Part shown: positions 7,552-16,544 of the stretch, piece by piece
How positions within the stretch are numbered: the first letter of the stretch is position 1
Layout of the letters: every line of letters starts with the position of its first letter
Translations under genes and position numbers: made by a program
Assembly: GCA_002361875.1 (NCBI GenBank)
Contig: DERX01000045.1
Span: 1,323-42,791, forward strand
Direction: 5' to 3'
From: Ruminococcaceae bacterium UBA3329
GTDB taxonomy: Bacteria > Bacillota > Clostridia > Oscillospirales > Acutalibacteraceae
Length of the DNA: 41,469 bases
The notes under the pieces: generated by a model
The model's database searches: none
The model's input: the letters and a program-made list of their open reading frames with translations, nothing else
What the model was told of the DNA's origin: nothing

Positions 7552-9057
7552 TTAAATTGTGCCGTCCCAGGTAGATACATTAGTATTTGTCTTTTCCTCT
7601 TCGTCAAACCAGTGTGTGGTAACTGCCTTTGACTCTGTGAAGAAACGGTATGCGTCCTTGCCGAGACAGTGAAGGTCGCCGAAGAAGGACTGCTTATGAC
7701 CTGAAAACGGGAAGAAACCAACGGGTACGGGAATACCTACATTGATGCCGACCTGTCCGCCGTCTGTGTAGCGTGCAAACTGACGTGCAAAATAGCCGCT
7801 TTGAGTGTAAATAACAGAGCCGTTTGCATAGGGGTTGTCGTTCATCATTTTAAGGCCTTCTTCAAAGTTCTTGCAGCGCTTAATGCAAAGAACGGGACCG
7901 AATACCTCATCTCTGCCGATTGTCATATCCTCTGTGACATGGTCAAAGATTGTGGGGCCTACAAAATAGCCGTTTTCATAACCCTCAACAGTGCAGTTTC
8001 TGCCGTCAAGGACAAGCTGGGCACCCTCTGCAACACCCTTGTCAATGTCGGCAAGAACTTCTTTATAATGCTTTTCGTATGTAATCGGGCCGAGCTTTGA
8101 GGATTTATCCCAAGACGGACCGACTTTAATCTTTTCAGCCTGCTTTTTAAGCTCTGCAACAAACTTATCAGCAATAGCCTCTTCGACAACGCATGCAGAA
8201 AGCGCCATGCAACGCTGACCTGCACAGCCGTAAGCTGAGTTTATAACGCCTGCAACAGTTCTTTCAAGTGCGCAGTCAGACATAACAAGAGCGTGGTTCT
8301 TTGCTTGGCAAAGAGCCTGACAGCGCTTGCCTGCCGCAGCGGCTCTCTGGTAAATTTTAAGGCCAACGGGTGTTGAGCCAACAAATGTAATACCCTTAAC
8401 ATCGGGATGGTCAAGAATTGTGTTGATTTCATTTCTTGAGCAGGTAACAATGTTGATAACGCCGTCGGGAACGCCTGCTTCTTTATAAATCTTTGCGAAC
8501 ATCATAGCTGTTTTCGGTGTAAGAGATGCCGCCTTTAATACCATTGTATTACCGCAAGCAATGCAAGTGGGAGCCATCCAGCCGAAAGGAATCATTGCGG
8601 GGAAGTTAACGGGAACAATACCTGCAAAAACGCCGAGAGGCTCACGGTATTTAACTGTGTCATAGCCGTTTGATGCGTCCATCATACTCTCGCCCATCAT
8701 AAGCGACGGAACCTGAGTTGCAAGCTCTGTGCCCTCTTTAGCCTTGAGAACGTCACCCTCTGCTTCGCCCCAAACCTTGCCGTTTTCCTTTGCAACGCAC
8801 ATTGTCAGCTCTTCCATATTTTCAATGATAAGGTCACGGATTTTGTAGAGAATCTGCGCACGCTTGATTGCGGGAACTGCTCTCCAGCCGGGGTAAGCCG
8901 CCTTTGCCGCCGCAATAGCCTCTAAAACTTCATCATTTGTGCAGCAGGGTGCCTGACCTGTTACCTCTCCTGTTGAGGGGTTGTGAAGGTCATACCAGGT
9001 GTCGGTCTTTGAGTCACGGAATTCACCGTTGACAAAATACTTTAATTTTTCAACCAT
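7552..9057 (-). CDS. iolA: Methylmalonate-semialdehyde dehydrogenase (acylating)
   Basis: IolA (MmsA) converts malonate semialdehyde, the last inositol-specific intermediate, to acetyl-CoA and CO2 with NAD and CoA. The 501-residue protein is an aldehyde dehydrogenase of the MmsA branch. It has the NAD-binding VPVNFPAMIPFGW, the FVGSTPVG turn, and the nucleophilic cysteine in GCAGQRCMA (C283); like other acylating members it lacks the general-base glutamate of hydrolytic ALDHs at the usual place. The start at 9057 is chosen over upstream codons because AAGGAG lies eight bases before it and the family begins with a short MVEKLKYFVNG segment. It follows iolE by about 110 bases, which contain a REP-like hairpin. 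Confidence 0.93.
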   Translation of the reverse strand: MVEKLKYFVNGEFRDSKTDTWYDLHNPSTGEVTGQAPCCTNDEVLEAIAAAKAAYPGWRAVPAIKRAQILYKIRDLIIENMEELTMCVAKENGKVWGEAEGDVLKAKEGTELATQVPSLMMGESMMDASNGYDTVKYREPLGVFAGIVPVNFPAMIPFGWMAPTCIACGNTMVLKAASLTPKTAMMFAKIYKEAGVPDGVINIVTCSRNEINTILDHPDVKGITFVGSTPVGLKIYQRAAAAGKRCQALCQAKNHALVMSDCALERTVAGVINSAYGCAGQRCMALSACVVEEAIADKFVAELKKQAEKIKVGPSWDKSSKLGPITYEKHYKEVLADIDKGVAEGAQLVLDGRNCTVEGYENGYFVGPTIFDHVTEDMTIGRDEVFGPVLCIKRCKNFEEGLKMMNDNPYANGSVIYTQSGYFARQFARYTDGGQVGINVGIPVPVGFFPFSGHKQSFFGDLHCLGKDAYRFFTESKAVTTHWFDEEEKTNTNVSTWDGTI

Positions 9058-9096
9058 TTTTGTTTTCTCCTTTATGGAATTGGATTTAAAATGCAA

Positions 9097-9122
9097 CGGG
9101 TCGCCGAGTCGTCGACCCCTAC
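9097..9122 (-). repeat. GTAGGG-footed palindrome between iolE and iolA
   Basis: On the minus strand GTAGGGGTCG pairs with CGACCC to form a hairpin. It shares the GTAGGG foot with the units at 14426, 17311 and 21444 but has a different stem from the 7212 type. Confidence 0.75.
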
Positions 9123-9167
9123 TTAATTAGAAATATTTTTTAATATGTAGCCTAAATTTTGCAGTGA

Positions 9168-10064
9168 TTATAAACCTGCTTTTTCTCTTATATACGCACG
9201 AGCCTTGATTGCATATTCAAGCGGATTTGCAATTGCAGGGTCTTGTTCAGCTTCAACAAGAACATAACCCTCATAGCCTGTTTCTTCAAGAACTTCAAAA
9301 ATCGGCTTAAAGTCAATAGCTCCGTCGCCGGGTACTGTAAAGGTACCGAGCCTTACACCCTGCAAAAAGCTTAAATGCTCATCACGAACTTTTTGTACCA
9401 TTTCAGGGCGAATATCTTTAAGATGAACATGGTAAATTCTGTCGGCATACTTTTTGAGAACCGACATATAATCCTCACCGCAGTATGCAAGGTGACCGGA
9501 GTCAAAGAGAAGTCCGAAAACCTCGGGGTCTGTATTTGCCATAAGCCTGTCAACCTCAGCCTCAGTCTGAACAACCGTGCCCATATGGTGGTGAAGGCAA
9601 AGCTTAATACCCATATCCTTTGCAACTTTTCCGAGCTTATTGATTCCTGTGCAAAGTCTGTCCCATTCTTCGTCATTCATAACATACTTTTCCTCGAAGA
9701 TTGACTTGTCTGTACCCTGAATTGAATAGCTCTGCTCTGAAATTCCGACAACCTTTGCGCCCATTTCCTTAAGGAATGTAATGTGCTCTACAAAATCCTT
9801 TTCAACCTCTTCGTAAGGCTTTGTAACAAGGAATGATGAAAACCATGCATTGCAAATCTGCATATTGCGAAGTGCCAGAGCCTTTTTAAGAGCGGGAATG
9901 TCATTTCTCGGGTACTTATTGCCGACCTCACAGCCCGTAAAGCCTGCAAGTGCCATTTCGGAAATGCACTGTTCAAAAGTGTTTTCAGCTCCCAGGTCGG
10001 GCATATCGTCATTTGTCCATGCTATCGGCGCAATGCCGAGTTTTACTTTGTTTTTGTCTAACAT
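9168..10064 (-). CDS. iolE: myo-Inosose-2 dehydratase
   Basis: IolE dehydrates scyllo-inosose to 3D-(3,5/4)-trihydroxycyclohexane-1,2-dione. The 298-residue protein is a xylose-isomerase-like TIM barrel. It opens with the typical VKLGIAPIAWTNDDMPDLG and contains GFTGCEVGNKYPR, CLHHHMGT, LLFDSGHLAY and YHVHLKDIRP, which supply the metal-binding His, Asp and Glu residues. Its length is normal. The start lies one base after the iolD stop (TGATATG), so the two are translationally coupled. Assignment is strong from the N-terminal signature plus context. Confidence 0.95.
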   Translation of the reverse strand: MLDKNKVKLGIAPIAWTNDDMPDLGAENTFEQCISEMALAGFTGCEVGNKYPRNDIPALKKALALRNMQICNAWFSSFLVTKPYEEVEKDFVEHITFLKEMGAKVVGISEQSYSIQGTDKSIFEEKYVMNDEEWDRLCTGINKLGKVAKDMGIKLCLHHHMGTVVQTEAEVDRLMANTDPEVFGLLFDSGHLAYCGEDYMSVLKKYADRIYHVHLKDIRPEMVQKVRDEHLSFLQGVRLGTFTVPGDGAIDFKPIFEVLEETGYEGYVLVEAEQDPAIANPLEYAIKARAYIREKAGL

Positions 10065-10065
10065 A

Positions 10066-11982
10066 TCAATACTTTCTCGCTTTCTCCTGATTTTCTTTTT
10101 TATTCAAATAAGCCTTTTGAACGGCTTCATTTTGTGATGTGCTTGCAACGCCTACATTCCACCAAGCGCCGTAGCCGTCTGTCATGGATTTTGGCAATAC
10201 CTTAATGTCAATAAGAGTTGAAACTGTCTGCTTTTGAGAATCAATAATTGCAAATTCTAACTCTTCCATTGTTCTTGCAGTGTAGGTCTTAACACCGTAG
10301 CCGCTTGCCGCTTTTGCGAAATCAATCGGAACAAGGTCACCGAGCAAATTGCCGTTCTCATCACGGAAGCGGAACTCCGTTGCGAGGTTACCTATGCCGT
10401 TTGACATTTCAAGGTTGTTAATACAGCCGAAACCGCTGTTGTCGAAGAGAAGAACATTGATTTTTTTCTTCTCCTGAATTGAAGTGATAAGCTCTGAATG
10501 AAGCATTAAATAGCTTCCGTCACCGCACATTGCATACACTTCTTTAGAAGGATCTGCAAGCTTTGAGCCGAATGCGCCTGCAATTTCGTAACCCATACAG
10601 GAATAGCCGTATTCCATATTGTAGGAATAAAGGCTGTCCGAAGTCCACATTCTCTGTAAATCACCGGGGAGCGAGCCTGCCGCACCTACGCAAACAGCAT
10701 CTGCAGGTATAAGCTCACGAACCTTTGCGACTGCCGCAGTTTGAGTAATTGTGCCCATTTTCTCGGCAAATTCGGGAATTGTTCTCTCATCTCTCGCTTT
10801 AATGAGCGGCTCAAAGTTTTCGTCATATTTATAGGCGGCAAGTCTTGCATATTCATCTGCCCATTCCTTGCGCGCAGTTGCAATTTCATCTGTATAGCCT
10901 GACTTGTATCCGTTTGCTTTGAGAATTTCGCCGAGAGCGAGAATTCCGAGCTTTGCGTCGCTGACTAATTTCACTGCGCCGAGCTTGTATGCATCAAAGC
11001 GTGATGTGTTAATCGTAAGCACCTTTGCGTCACTTCTGAAAAGCGATTTTGAGCCTGTTGTGAAATCGGAAAATCTTGTGCCGACGCCGAGGATTACATC
11101 AGCGTTCTTCGCAATTACATTGCCCGCACTGTTGCCCGTAACGCCGAGTCCGCCAAGGTTATATTCGTTGCTTGAATGGCAAGCGGTTTTGCCCGACTGT
11201 GTTTCAGCAAACGGGATATTAAACTCCTTGCAGAAGTTTTCAAGAGCCTCGCCTGCCTCGGAATATCTTACGCCGCCGCCGCAAATAACAAGCGGTTTTT
11301 TAGCACCAAGAAAAATTTTCGCAATATCCTGTGTTTCTTCTGCTGACGGTGCAATTCTTGTAATTCTGTGTACTCTTTTCTGTAAAAATTCGTCTGGGAA
11401 ATCATAGCTTTCACCCTCAACATCCTGCGGCATAGAAATGCACACAGCGCCTGTTTCGGCAGTGTCGGTAAGTACACGCATTGCGTTAATCATAGCGGAC
11501 ATAAGCTGTTCGGGGCGGGCTATTCTGTCCCAATACCTTGTAACAGCTTTATAAGCGTCATTGGTAGTTGTTGCAAGTGAATTTATCTGTTCAAACTGCT
11601 GAAGAACAGGGTCCGGCTGACGGGTTGAAAATGCGTCCGCAGGGATAAGCAAAAGCGGAACATGGTTAACCGTTGCCGTTGCCGCCGCTGTTATCATATT
11701 AGCGGCTCCCGGTCCTATTGAGGAAGAACAGGCAATAATCTTTCTTCTGTTATTCTGTTTTGCAAAGGCTGTTGCGGCGTGCGCCATGCCCTGCTCATTT
11801 TTGCCCTGATAAACAGTAAGACCGCCTCTGTCGGAATCCAGTGCCTCGCCGAGTCCGCAAACAATTCCGTGACCGAATATTGTGAAAATACCGTCAACGA
11901 ATTTTGTTTCCTTGCCGTCAAAAGACACATACTGATTGTCAAGGAATTTAACTAGTGCCTGTGCCGTTGTCATAATAGCCAA
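10066..11982 (-). CDS. iolD: 3D-(3,5/4)-trihydroxycyclohexane-1,2-dione hydrolase
   Basis: IolD hydrolyses the cyclic diketone to 5-deoxy-D-glucuronate, opening the inositol ring, and uses thiamine diphosphate. The 638-residue protein has the three-domain acetolactate-synthase fold. It shows an N-terminal pyrimidine domain (GHGIVCGLGEAL, NEQGMAHAATAFA), the central domain, and the C-terminal ThDP motif GDGSYLMLHSE ... LLFDNSGFGCINN. The start is taken as TTG at 11982, because AAGGAGG ends seven bases before it; the next ATG at 11973 is too distant. That ribosome site overlaps the iolB stop codon (TAAGGAGG). Confidence 0.95.
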   Translation of the reverse strand: MAIMTTAQALVKFLDNQYVSFDGKETKFVDGIFTIFGHGIVCGLGEALDSDRGGLTVYQGKNEQGMAHAATAFAKQNNRRKIIACSSSIGPGAANMITAAATATVNHVPLLLIPADAFSTRQPDPVLQQFEQINSLATTTNDAYKAVTRYWDRIARPEQLMSAMINAMRVLTDTAETGAVCISMPQDVEGESYDFPDEFLQKRVHRITRIAPSAEETQDIAKIFLGAKKPLVICGGGVRYSEAGEALENFCKEFNIPFAETQSGKTACHSSNEYNLGGLGVTGNSAGNVIAKNADVILGVGTRFSDFTTGSKSLFRSDAKVLTINTSRFDAYKLGAVKLVSDAKLGILALGEILKANGYKSGYTDEIATARKEWADEYARLAAYKYDENFEPLIKARDERTIPEFAEKMGTITQTAAVAKVRELIPADAVCVGAAGSLPGDLQRMWTSDSLYSYNMEYGYSCMGYEIAGAFGSKLADPSKEVYAMCGDGSYLMLHSELITSIQEKKKINVLLFDNSGFGCINNLEMSNGIGNLATEFRFRDENGNLLGDLVPIDFAKAASGYGVKTYTARTMEELEFAIIDSQKQTVSTLIDIKVLPKSMTDGYGAWWNVGVASTSQNEAVQKAYLNKKENQEKARKY

Positions 11983-11995
11983 AGTAAAAACCTCC

Positions 11996-12766
11996 TTATT
12001 TCTCGTCTAAAAGCCATTTGTGTTCGGGTGCGTCAATTCGTGTTTTAATCCACGGGTCACCGTCCAAATGGCGAATCATCCAAACATAACACATTTTGTA
12101 GCCGGGAGCTGCCGCCTGCTGATGAGTGTGCATAGGCGTAATGCAAAGGCAGCCTTTATCCCCTACTTTATAGCAGTCGTCGCCGTTAAAGCCGACGCCG
12201 AAGCCCTGCGGCTTCTCAAATTCGTAATAATAAACCTCCGGCTGAGGGTGGAAATGGGGCGGATAGCTGGTCCAGCAACCGGGTTTATGGAAAACCTCAC
12301 CCAAAACAAGATTTGAATAGGGCGCATTTTCATAGTCAAAAACCGTTAACACCTGCCTGTCGGCAGTGCCGTCCCACTGGTCAGCGCCGAAATGCTGAAC
12401 GGTCATATCCTCGCCCTTATAGTAATGAACACCGAACTCATTTTCATTGTCAGTCTGCTCAATTACAATTCTTGATTCTGCATTTGCCTTTACTGTCACG
12501 GTATTGCCCTTTGCAAAATGAATTGCTGTAGCTTTATCAAGAAAAGGACTTCTGCGAACTGCTCTTTCAGTCTTGCCGTCAAAAGCAAAGTCAACATCAC
12601 CCGCCATTAAAAGAATTGCGGTTTCGTTTTCTTTCTCGCAAAAAGTAATTTCTTCGCCTGCTTTCAAGATTTTAACCTTAATGTCCATTAGCATATCGGC
12701 GTTTTTTCCGCCCATTTCGCAAAGAATTTTTTCGTTGTTTTCATTAAATTTAGGATTTTCGTACAT
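11996..12766 (-). CDS. iolB: 5-Deoxy-glucuronate isomerase
   Basis: IolB isomerises 5-deoxy-D-glucuronate to 2-deoxy-5-keto-D-gluconate. The 256-residue double-cupin protein carries the metal-binding set in PPHFHPQPEVYYYEF and, further on, THQQAAAPGYKMCYVW. The ATG at 12766 is preferred over the GTG nine bases upstream, since AAGGTG is correctly spaced from the ATG. It is 18 bases from the end of an unrelated membrane-protein gene, so the iol module may be transcribed from further upstream. It precedes iolD with overlapping stop and ribosome site. Confidence 0.95.
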   Translation of the reverse strand: MYENPKFNENNEKILCEMGGKNADMLMDIKVKILKAGEEITFCEKENETAILLMAGDVDFAFDGKTERAVRRSPFLDKATAIHFAKGNTVTVKANAESRIVIEQTDNENEFGVHYYKGEDMTVQHFGADQWDGTADRQVLTVFDYENAPYSNLVLGEVFHKPGCWTSYPPHFHPQPEVYYYEFEKPQGFGVGFNGDDCYKVGDKGCLCITPMHTHQQAAAPGYKMCYVWMIRHLDGDPWIKTRIDAPEHKWLLDEK

Positions 12767-12784
12767 ATTTATCACCTTAATTTA

Positions 12785-13585
12785 TCAATTTGTAAAATCA
12801 AGTTTTTGGATAGCTTTTCCCATATAAGCATAGATTTCTCCGTCCTCATTCATTTCAAAGGTTAAGGTTCCGAGCTGATAATATTTATTACCGTCGCCGT
12901 CTGTAAATCTATAACAAATATATTGTTCATAGCTTTCGTCAAGTTTAAATGAGCCGCCATAATCGTAAACAAACCAGCCCTCGGAATCAATAAAGCACCT
13001 GTCGGCATCATATTCGTTACCTTTTTCATCGACATACTTGGCAGGGTCAAACAATCCGTCAATTTTATAAACATATTTATTCCCGTCACGGTCATACATA
13101 TCTATTGTTGTATCCAATTCGTGATACTCATTGCCCATTTTGTCATAATATGTTTTTAAATGCTCATCAGTAAGAGAAGATCTTATAAAACTGCCGATGC
13201 CTACAACCGTTGAAGTAAAGGCCAAAACAAACGAAATAACTATTATTATCGCGGAAACAAAAAATGTAATTACCGTTCTCCCCGAAATACCCTTTTTCTC
13301 GGAATAGGTGATTTGCCTTTCGCTGTATTTTACTACCAAAAAGAAACCAATCGGAGCAATTATCGGAAAAGCATACCCCAGTAAACCGCAAACGGTTTTA
13401 TTGTAATTATGCCTTTTAGCCTCTTTGACTAATGCAACCGCCGTTATTATTGACGGAATATTACGTATAAGCAAATAGACGCACCAAATTATAACCGCTT
13501 TATATAACATACTTTGCGATGAATTGAGATTTTGAAATAAATCTCTCATTTCATTAAATACGGAGTTAAACACAAAACACCTCAT
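12785..13585 (-). CDS. Membrane protein of unknown function with DxxGNxY repeats
   Basis: I do not recognise this family. Of 266 residues the N-terminal half has three hydrophobic segments (about 30-53, 64-85 and 104-130). The C-terminal half is hydrophilic and contains repeated units of the form aromatic-x-D-x-x-G-N-E/K-Y (YYDKMGNEY about 146, MYDRDGNKY 163, YVDEKGNEY 184, FTDGDGNKY 227), which suggests a small beta-rich extracytoplasmic or cytoplasmic domain. The start is uncertain: ATG 13585 has a poor ribosome site, whereas GTG at 13573 follows GAGGTG at good spacing. It lies eight bases after the SanA-like gene and 18 before iolB, implying one transcript with both, though no functional link to inositol is evident. 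Confidence 0.7.
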   Translation of the reverse strand: MRCFVFNSVFNEMRDLFQNLNSSQSMLYKAVIIWCVYLLIRNIPSIITAVALVKEAKRHNYNKTVCGLLGYAFPIIAPIGFFLVVKYSERQITYSEKKGISGRTVITFFVSAIIIVISFVLAFTSTVVGIGSFIRSSLTDEHLKTYYDKMGNEYHELDTTIDMYDRDGNKYVYKIDGLFDPAKYVDEKGNEYDADRCFIDSEGWFVYDYGGSFKLDESYEQYICYRFTDGDGNKYYQLGTLTFEMNEDGEIYAYMGKAIQKLDFTN

Positions 13586-13593
13586 ATTTACTG

Positions 13594-14283
13594 CTACACT
13601 TTTGTTTTGTCATCGGTTAGCACGGCGCTTGCCGTTTTAATGGGAATTTCATCGCCGAGGTAAGTAGGAGCAGGCTCTGCTATACAGTAAAAGAAATCCT
13701 TTACTCTTGCCGCCGATTCCCTTAAATCGTTATAAATCGGATACTGAAGCTCTTCCCTGTCAAAACCGTAAGCCTCAATTCCCAGCTTTCTCGCATTGTA
13801 AACTGCGCGGTACAAATGGTATTTCTGAGTTATAATAAGAGTTTTTTCCACCTTGAAAACATCACGGGCACGGTACATTGTTTCGTAAGTCGAAAAGCCT
13901 GCATGATCAAGGAAAACACTGTCTTTATCTACGCCGTTTTCCGCCACATAGTCCTTCATAGCATTTACCTCGTCGTAATCTTCACGCCCGTGGTCGCCCG
14001 ACATTAAGAATTTTGTACTGCATCCTGTTTTATACGCTTCAAGGGCAAAATCCAAACGCTCTTTGAGCATCGGCGACGGCTCTCCGTCCCAAAGCCCTGC
14101 GCCCAGAACCGTTATGCAGTCAAAACTGTAATTTCCTAAATCGTCCGCCTCAATAAGATAATCGCTGACGTAAGAAATCATATAAGCGTTTATTCCTATA
14201 ACTGCCCCAGCGCACAAAATTCCGACACAAAGAACGGAAATTACAAATATTTTAAATTTTTTGTTTTTAAACAGTTTTTTCAT
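13594..14283 (-). CDS. SanA/YdcF family (DUF218) membrane-anchored protein
   Basis: The 229-residue protein has one N-terminal membrane segment (about 11-33) and then a DUF218 domain. Visible family elements are CITVLGAGLWDGEPSPMLKERLD, FLMSGDHG, the acidic EDYDEVNAM, and TLIITQKYHLYRAVYNARKLG. Family members such as SanA affect envelope permeability to vancomycin in enterobacteria; the chemical reaction is not established. GAGGAG precedes the ATG at 14283. It is followed by the unknown membrane protein after eight bases and then iolB, and is preceded by a repeat-filled spacer of about 300 bases. Confidence 0.85.
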   Translation of the reverse strand: MKKLFKNKKFKIFVISVLCVGILCAGAVIGINAYMISYVSDYLIEADDLGNYSFDCITVLGAGLWDGEPSPMLKERLDFALEAYKTGCSTKFLMSGDHGREDYDEVNAMKDYVAENGVDKDSVFLDHAGFSTYETMYRARDVFKVEKTLIITQKYHLYRAVYNARKLGIEAYGFDREELQYPIYNDLRESAARVKDFFYCIAEPAPTYLGDEIPIKTASAVLTDDKTKV

Positions 14284-14589
14284 AATATCTTCTCCTCACT
14301 AATTAAGGAGTCCGCTCCATATTTGAGGGAACTGTCAGCGCAGCTGACTGAGGGAATGGATTTATCCTATGCAGAAGTAAGTGTCTTGCGAACACATTGG
14401 GACGATTGGACATCGTCCCTTACTTGTAGGGTGCATCGACCCGATGCACCGTGAAAATATTTATATAAATTAAAATATTTATTTCGGGATGCCGAGGTCG
14501 TCATCCCCTACTTTGTTTTCCAAAGAGAGAGCATATATGCGTGCTATACATACTAAACCATAATTTTATAGAGTGCGTACTATATGAAA
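14284..14589. repeat. Spacer filled with palindromic repeat units
   Basis: This 306-base spacer between the SanA-like gene and iolC holds no gene. It contains a GTCAGC/GCTGAC hairpin (14334-14348) in a GAGGGAACTGTCAGC context, a GGGACGAT/ATCGTCCC hairpin (14399-14423), a perfect 9-bp GGTGCATCG/CGATGCACC hairpin with GTAGGG foot (14426-14451), and an inverted GTAGGG-footed unit (14485-14511). The last two face each other like the paired units of a BIME. Confidence 0.8.
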
Positions 14590-15606
14590 TTATGCACGGG
14601 CTATCATTTCGCCGTATTCGGCCTTTTCGTCGGCGATGAATTTTTTCACAGCATCCGCTGAAGGCATATCCTGTGAGCAAGCGTGAGATGCAACGAGCAT
14701 TGCGGCTGAAGCAGAGCCGAATTCAAGAGCGTCAATAATTTCAAAGCCCTCAAAAAGACCGTAAAGGAATGCGCTTGCGTAGCCATCGCCGCCGCCGAAG
14801 GATTTAAGCAGCTTTACGGGGAACGGCTTAATGTTATAGCTTTCGCCGTCATTTGTATAAGCGGTTGAGCCTTCCTTGCCGTGCTTGATAACTACAATTT
14901 TAGCATTCTGTGAATGCCAGTATGCCGCAGTTTCCTTGTCTGTCATACCGGGTTTTATAAGCTTTTCGGTAAGGTCATATTCCTCGCGTGAGCCGAGAAT
15001 GATGTCCGCCTCTCTTGCCACATACGAATAGTAGATTGAAATTTCGTCATCATTTTTCCAATTGTATGCGCGGTAGTCAATATCAAAAATTACCGGAATA
15101 TTATTTCTCTTGGCGAGCATTACGGCTTTGAGTGCCGCCTCTCTTGACGGGCTTTCGCAAAGGGCAGTACCAGAAATGAGAATTGCCTTACCTCTCTTTA
15201 TGTACTCCTCGTCAACATCTGAAACCTCAAGCTTTAAGTCTGCCGCCTCGTTACGGTACATTACAATTGAGCTTTCTGTTTCGGATTTGATTTCGGTAAA
15301 TGTAAGTCCGATTTTTTCGCCGTTTTCACATTTTTTGATGTTTGAGGTGTCAATTCCTTCATTTTCAAAGAAATCCGTAACAAATTTGCCGAGCTGGTCA
15401 TCGGAAACACGGGCAATAAAGCCTACCTTTTTGCCTAAGCGTGCAAGACCTACTGCAATGTTTGCAGGCGAACCACCGAGGTATCTTTTAAAGGTTGTGC
15501 TCTCATTCAGCGGGCAGTAGTAGTCAACGGGGTTAAGGTCAACCGCAACTCTGCCCAAAAGTATTAAATCAAATTCCTTGGAATTATCAAACTCAATATA
15601 TTTCAT
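14590..15606 (-). CDS. iolC: 5-Dehydro-2-deoxygluconokinase
   Basis: IolC phosphorylates 2-deoxy-5-keto-D-gluconate at C6 using ATP. The 338-residue protein is a PfkB/ribokinase-type sugar kinase. It has the N-terminal GG signature (FKRYLGGSPANIAVGLARLG) and the C-terminal anion-hole/catalytic motif KSFGGGDGYASAFLYGLFEG with its catalytic aspartate. Its opening EFDLILLGRVAVDLNP is typical of IolC. A GGGAG site precedes the ATG at 15606. It lies 19 bases downstream of iolJ, its pathway successor, forming a two-gene module separate from iolB-D-E-A-G. Confidence 0.92.
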   Translation of the reverse strand: MKYIEFDNSKEFDLILLGRVAVDLNPVDYYCPLNESTTFKRYLGGSPANIAVGLARLGKKVGFIARVSDDQLGKFVTDFFENEGIDTSNIKKCENGEKIGLTFTEIKSETESSIVMYRNEAADLKLEVSDVDEEYIKRGKAILISGTALCESPSREAALKAVMLAKRNNIPVIFDIDYRAYNWKNDDEISIYYSYVAREADIILGSREEYDLTEKLIKPGMTDKETAAYWHSQNAKIVVIKHGKEGSTAYTNDGESYNIKPFPVKLLKSFGGGDGYASAFLYGLFEGFEIIDALEFGSASAAMLVASHACSQDMPSADAVKKFIADEKAEYGEMIARA

Positions 15607-15625
15607 TAGATATTCTCCCTTAATC

Positions 15626-16465
15626 TTAATCTATAAACTCAAATATTTTAATATGGCGCTTTACATTTTCGTAAACTCCCTCGGCCTCAGATTTTGAAAG
15701 GTCAAAGAAATTCACCTGCTCGTGACTGTCGCAATAGCTCTTTGCAGAATTTGCAAGGCAGTTAAATGAAGCAGTCGCAATGTTAATCTTGCGGATTCCG
15801 AGCATTATTGACTGACGGAACATTTCATCGGTTATTCCCGAGCCGCCGTGGAGAACAAGCGGAGTGTCAACCGTTTTGTTTATGTCGTCAAGAACATCAA
15901 AGCGAAGTGACGGCAAAACGGGATAATTGCCGTGTGCATTGCCTATTGCAACTGCCAGCGCATCAACGCCCGTTTCATCACAGAAAATTCTTGCGTCGTC
16001 AGGATTGGTGCAAAGGATTTCGTGCTGTTTGCCCTCGCCCTCATTACCGCCGACTACGCCAAGCTCCGCCTCAGTTGTAGCGCCGTATTTTGCCGCCTCG
16101 GCACATACTCTTTTAACCTCCTGAATGTTCTTTTCCAAAGGTAGAATAGAGCCGTCAAACATAACCGAAGTAAAGCCCAGCTCAAGAGCCTTTTGCACGG
16201 TTTCAAAATTAAGTCCGTGGTCAAGGTGAACGGCTATGGGCACCTTTGCGTTTTTTGCGGCTGAAACCATCATCGGTCCCATAAGCTCCAGCGGTGAATT
16301 TTTAAGGCGTACCTCTGCAATTTGAAGGATTATCGGCACATTAAGCTCCTCAGCTGCAGCAACTGCGCCCATCACCATTTCCATATTGCCGACGGAAAAA
16401 GCGCCTACTGCAACATTCCGTTTTTCCGCCTCTTCGAGCAGAATTTTCATCGGTACAAGTGACAT
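15626..16465 (-). CDS. iolJ: 6-Phospho-5-dehydro-2-deoxy-D-gluconate aldolase (class II)
   Basis: IolJ splits 6-phospho-5-dehydro-2-deoxygluconate into dihydroxyacetone phosphate and malonate semialdehyde. The 279-residue protein is a zinc-dependent class II aldolase with the ligand-bearing segments AVHLDHGLNFE, TEAELGVVGGNEGEG, VAIGNAHGNYP and LVLHGGSGI. Sequence alone does not separate IolJ from fructose- or tagatose-bisphosphate aldolases; the choice rests on the iolC partner 19 bases downstream. The ATG at 16465 is taken because GGGGAGG ends nine bases before it; an in-frame TTG at 16483 would overlap that ribosome site. Confidence 0.88.
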   Translation of the reverse strand: MSLVPMKILLEEAEKRNVAVGAFSVGNMEMVMGAVAAAEELNVPIILQIAEVRLKNSPLELMGPMMVSAAKNAKVPIAVHLDHGLNFETVQKALELGFTSVMFDGSILPLEKNIQEVKRVCAEAAKYGATTEAELGVVGGNEGEGKQHEILCTNPDDARIFCDETGVDALAVAIGNAHGNYPVLPSLRFDVLDDINKTVDTPLVLHGGSGITDEMFRQSIMLGIRKINIATASFNCLANSAKSYCDSHEQVNFFDLSKSEAEGVYENVKRHIKIFEFID

Positions 16466-16504
16466 TGGGACATACCTCCCCAAAAATTAGTTTTAATCGG
16501 AATT

Positions 16505-16533
16505 ATTTTATCACTTAATATTTAAAAATACAA
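16505..16533 (-). promoter_or_regulatory. Candidate promoter of iolJ-iolC
   Basis: Minus strand TTGTAT (16528-16533), 17-base spacer, TAAAAT (16505-16510). It is the best match in the A+T-rich leader, with transcription starting about 30 bases before the iolJ ribosome site. A GTAAAATTC element lies 11 bases upstream of the -35. Confidence 0.55.
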
Positions 16534-16544
16534 TATTTACAAGT

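Noticed and set aside
7425..7721. Minus-strand frame overlapping the 3' end of iolA
   Set aside because: It is the iolA sequence read in another frame plus REP repeat; no start signal and no recognisable domain.
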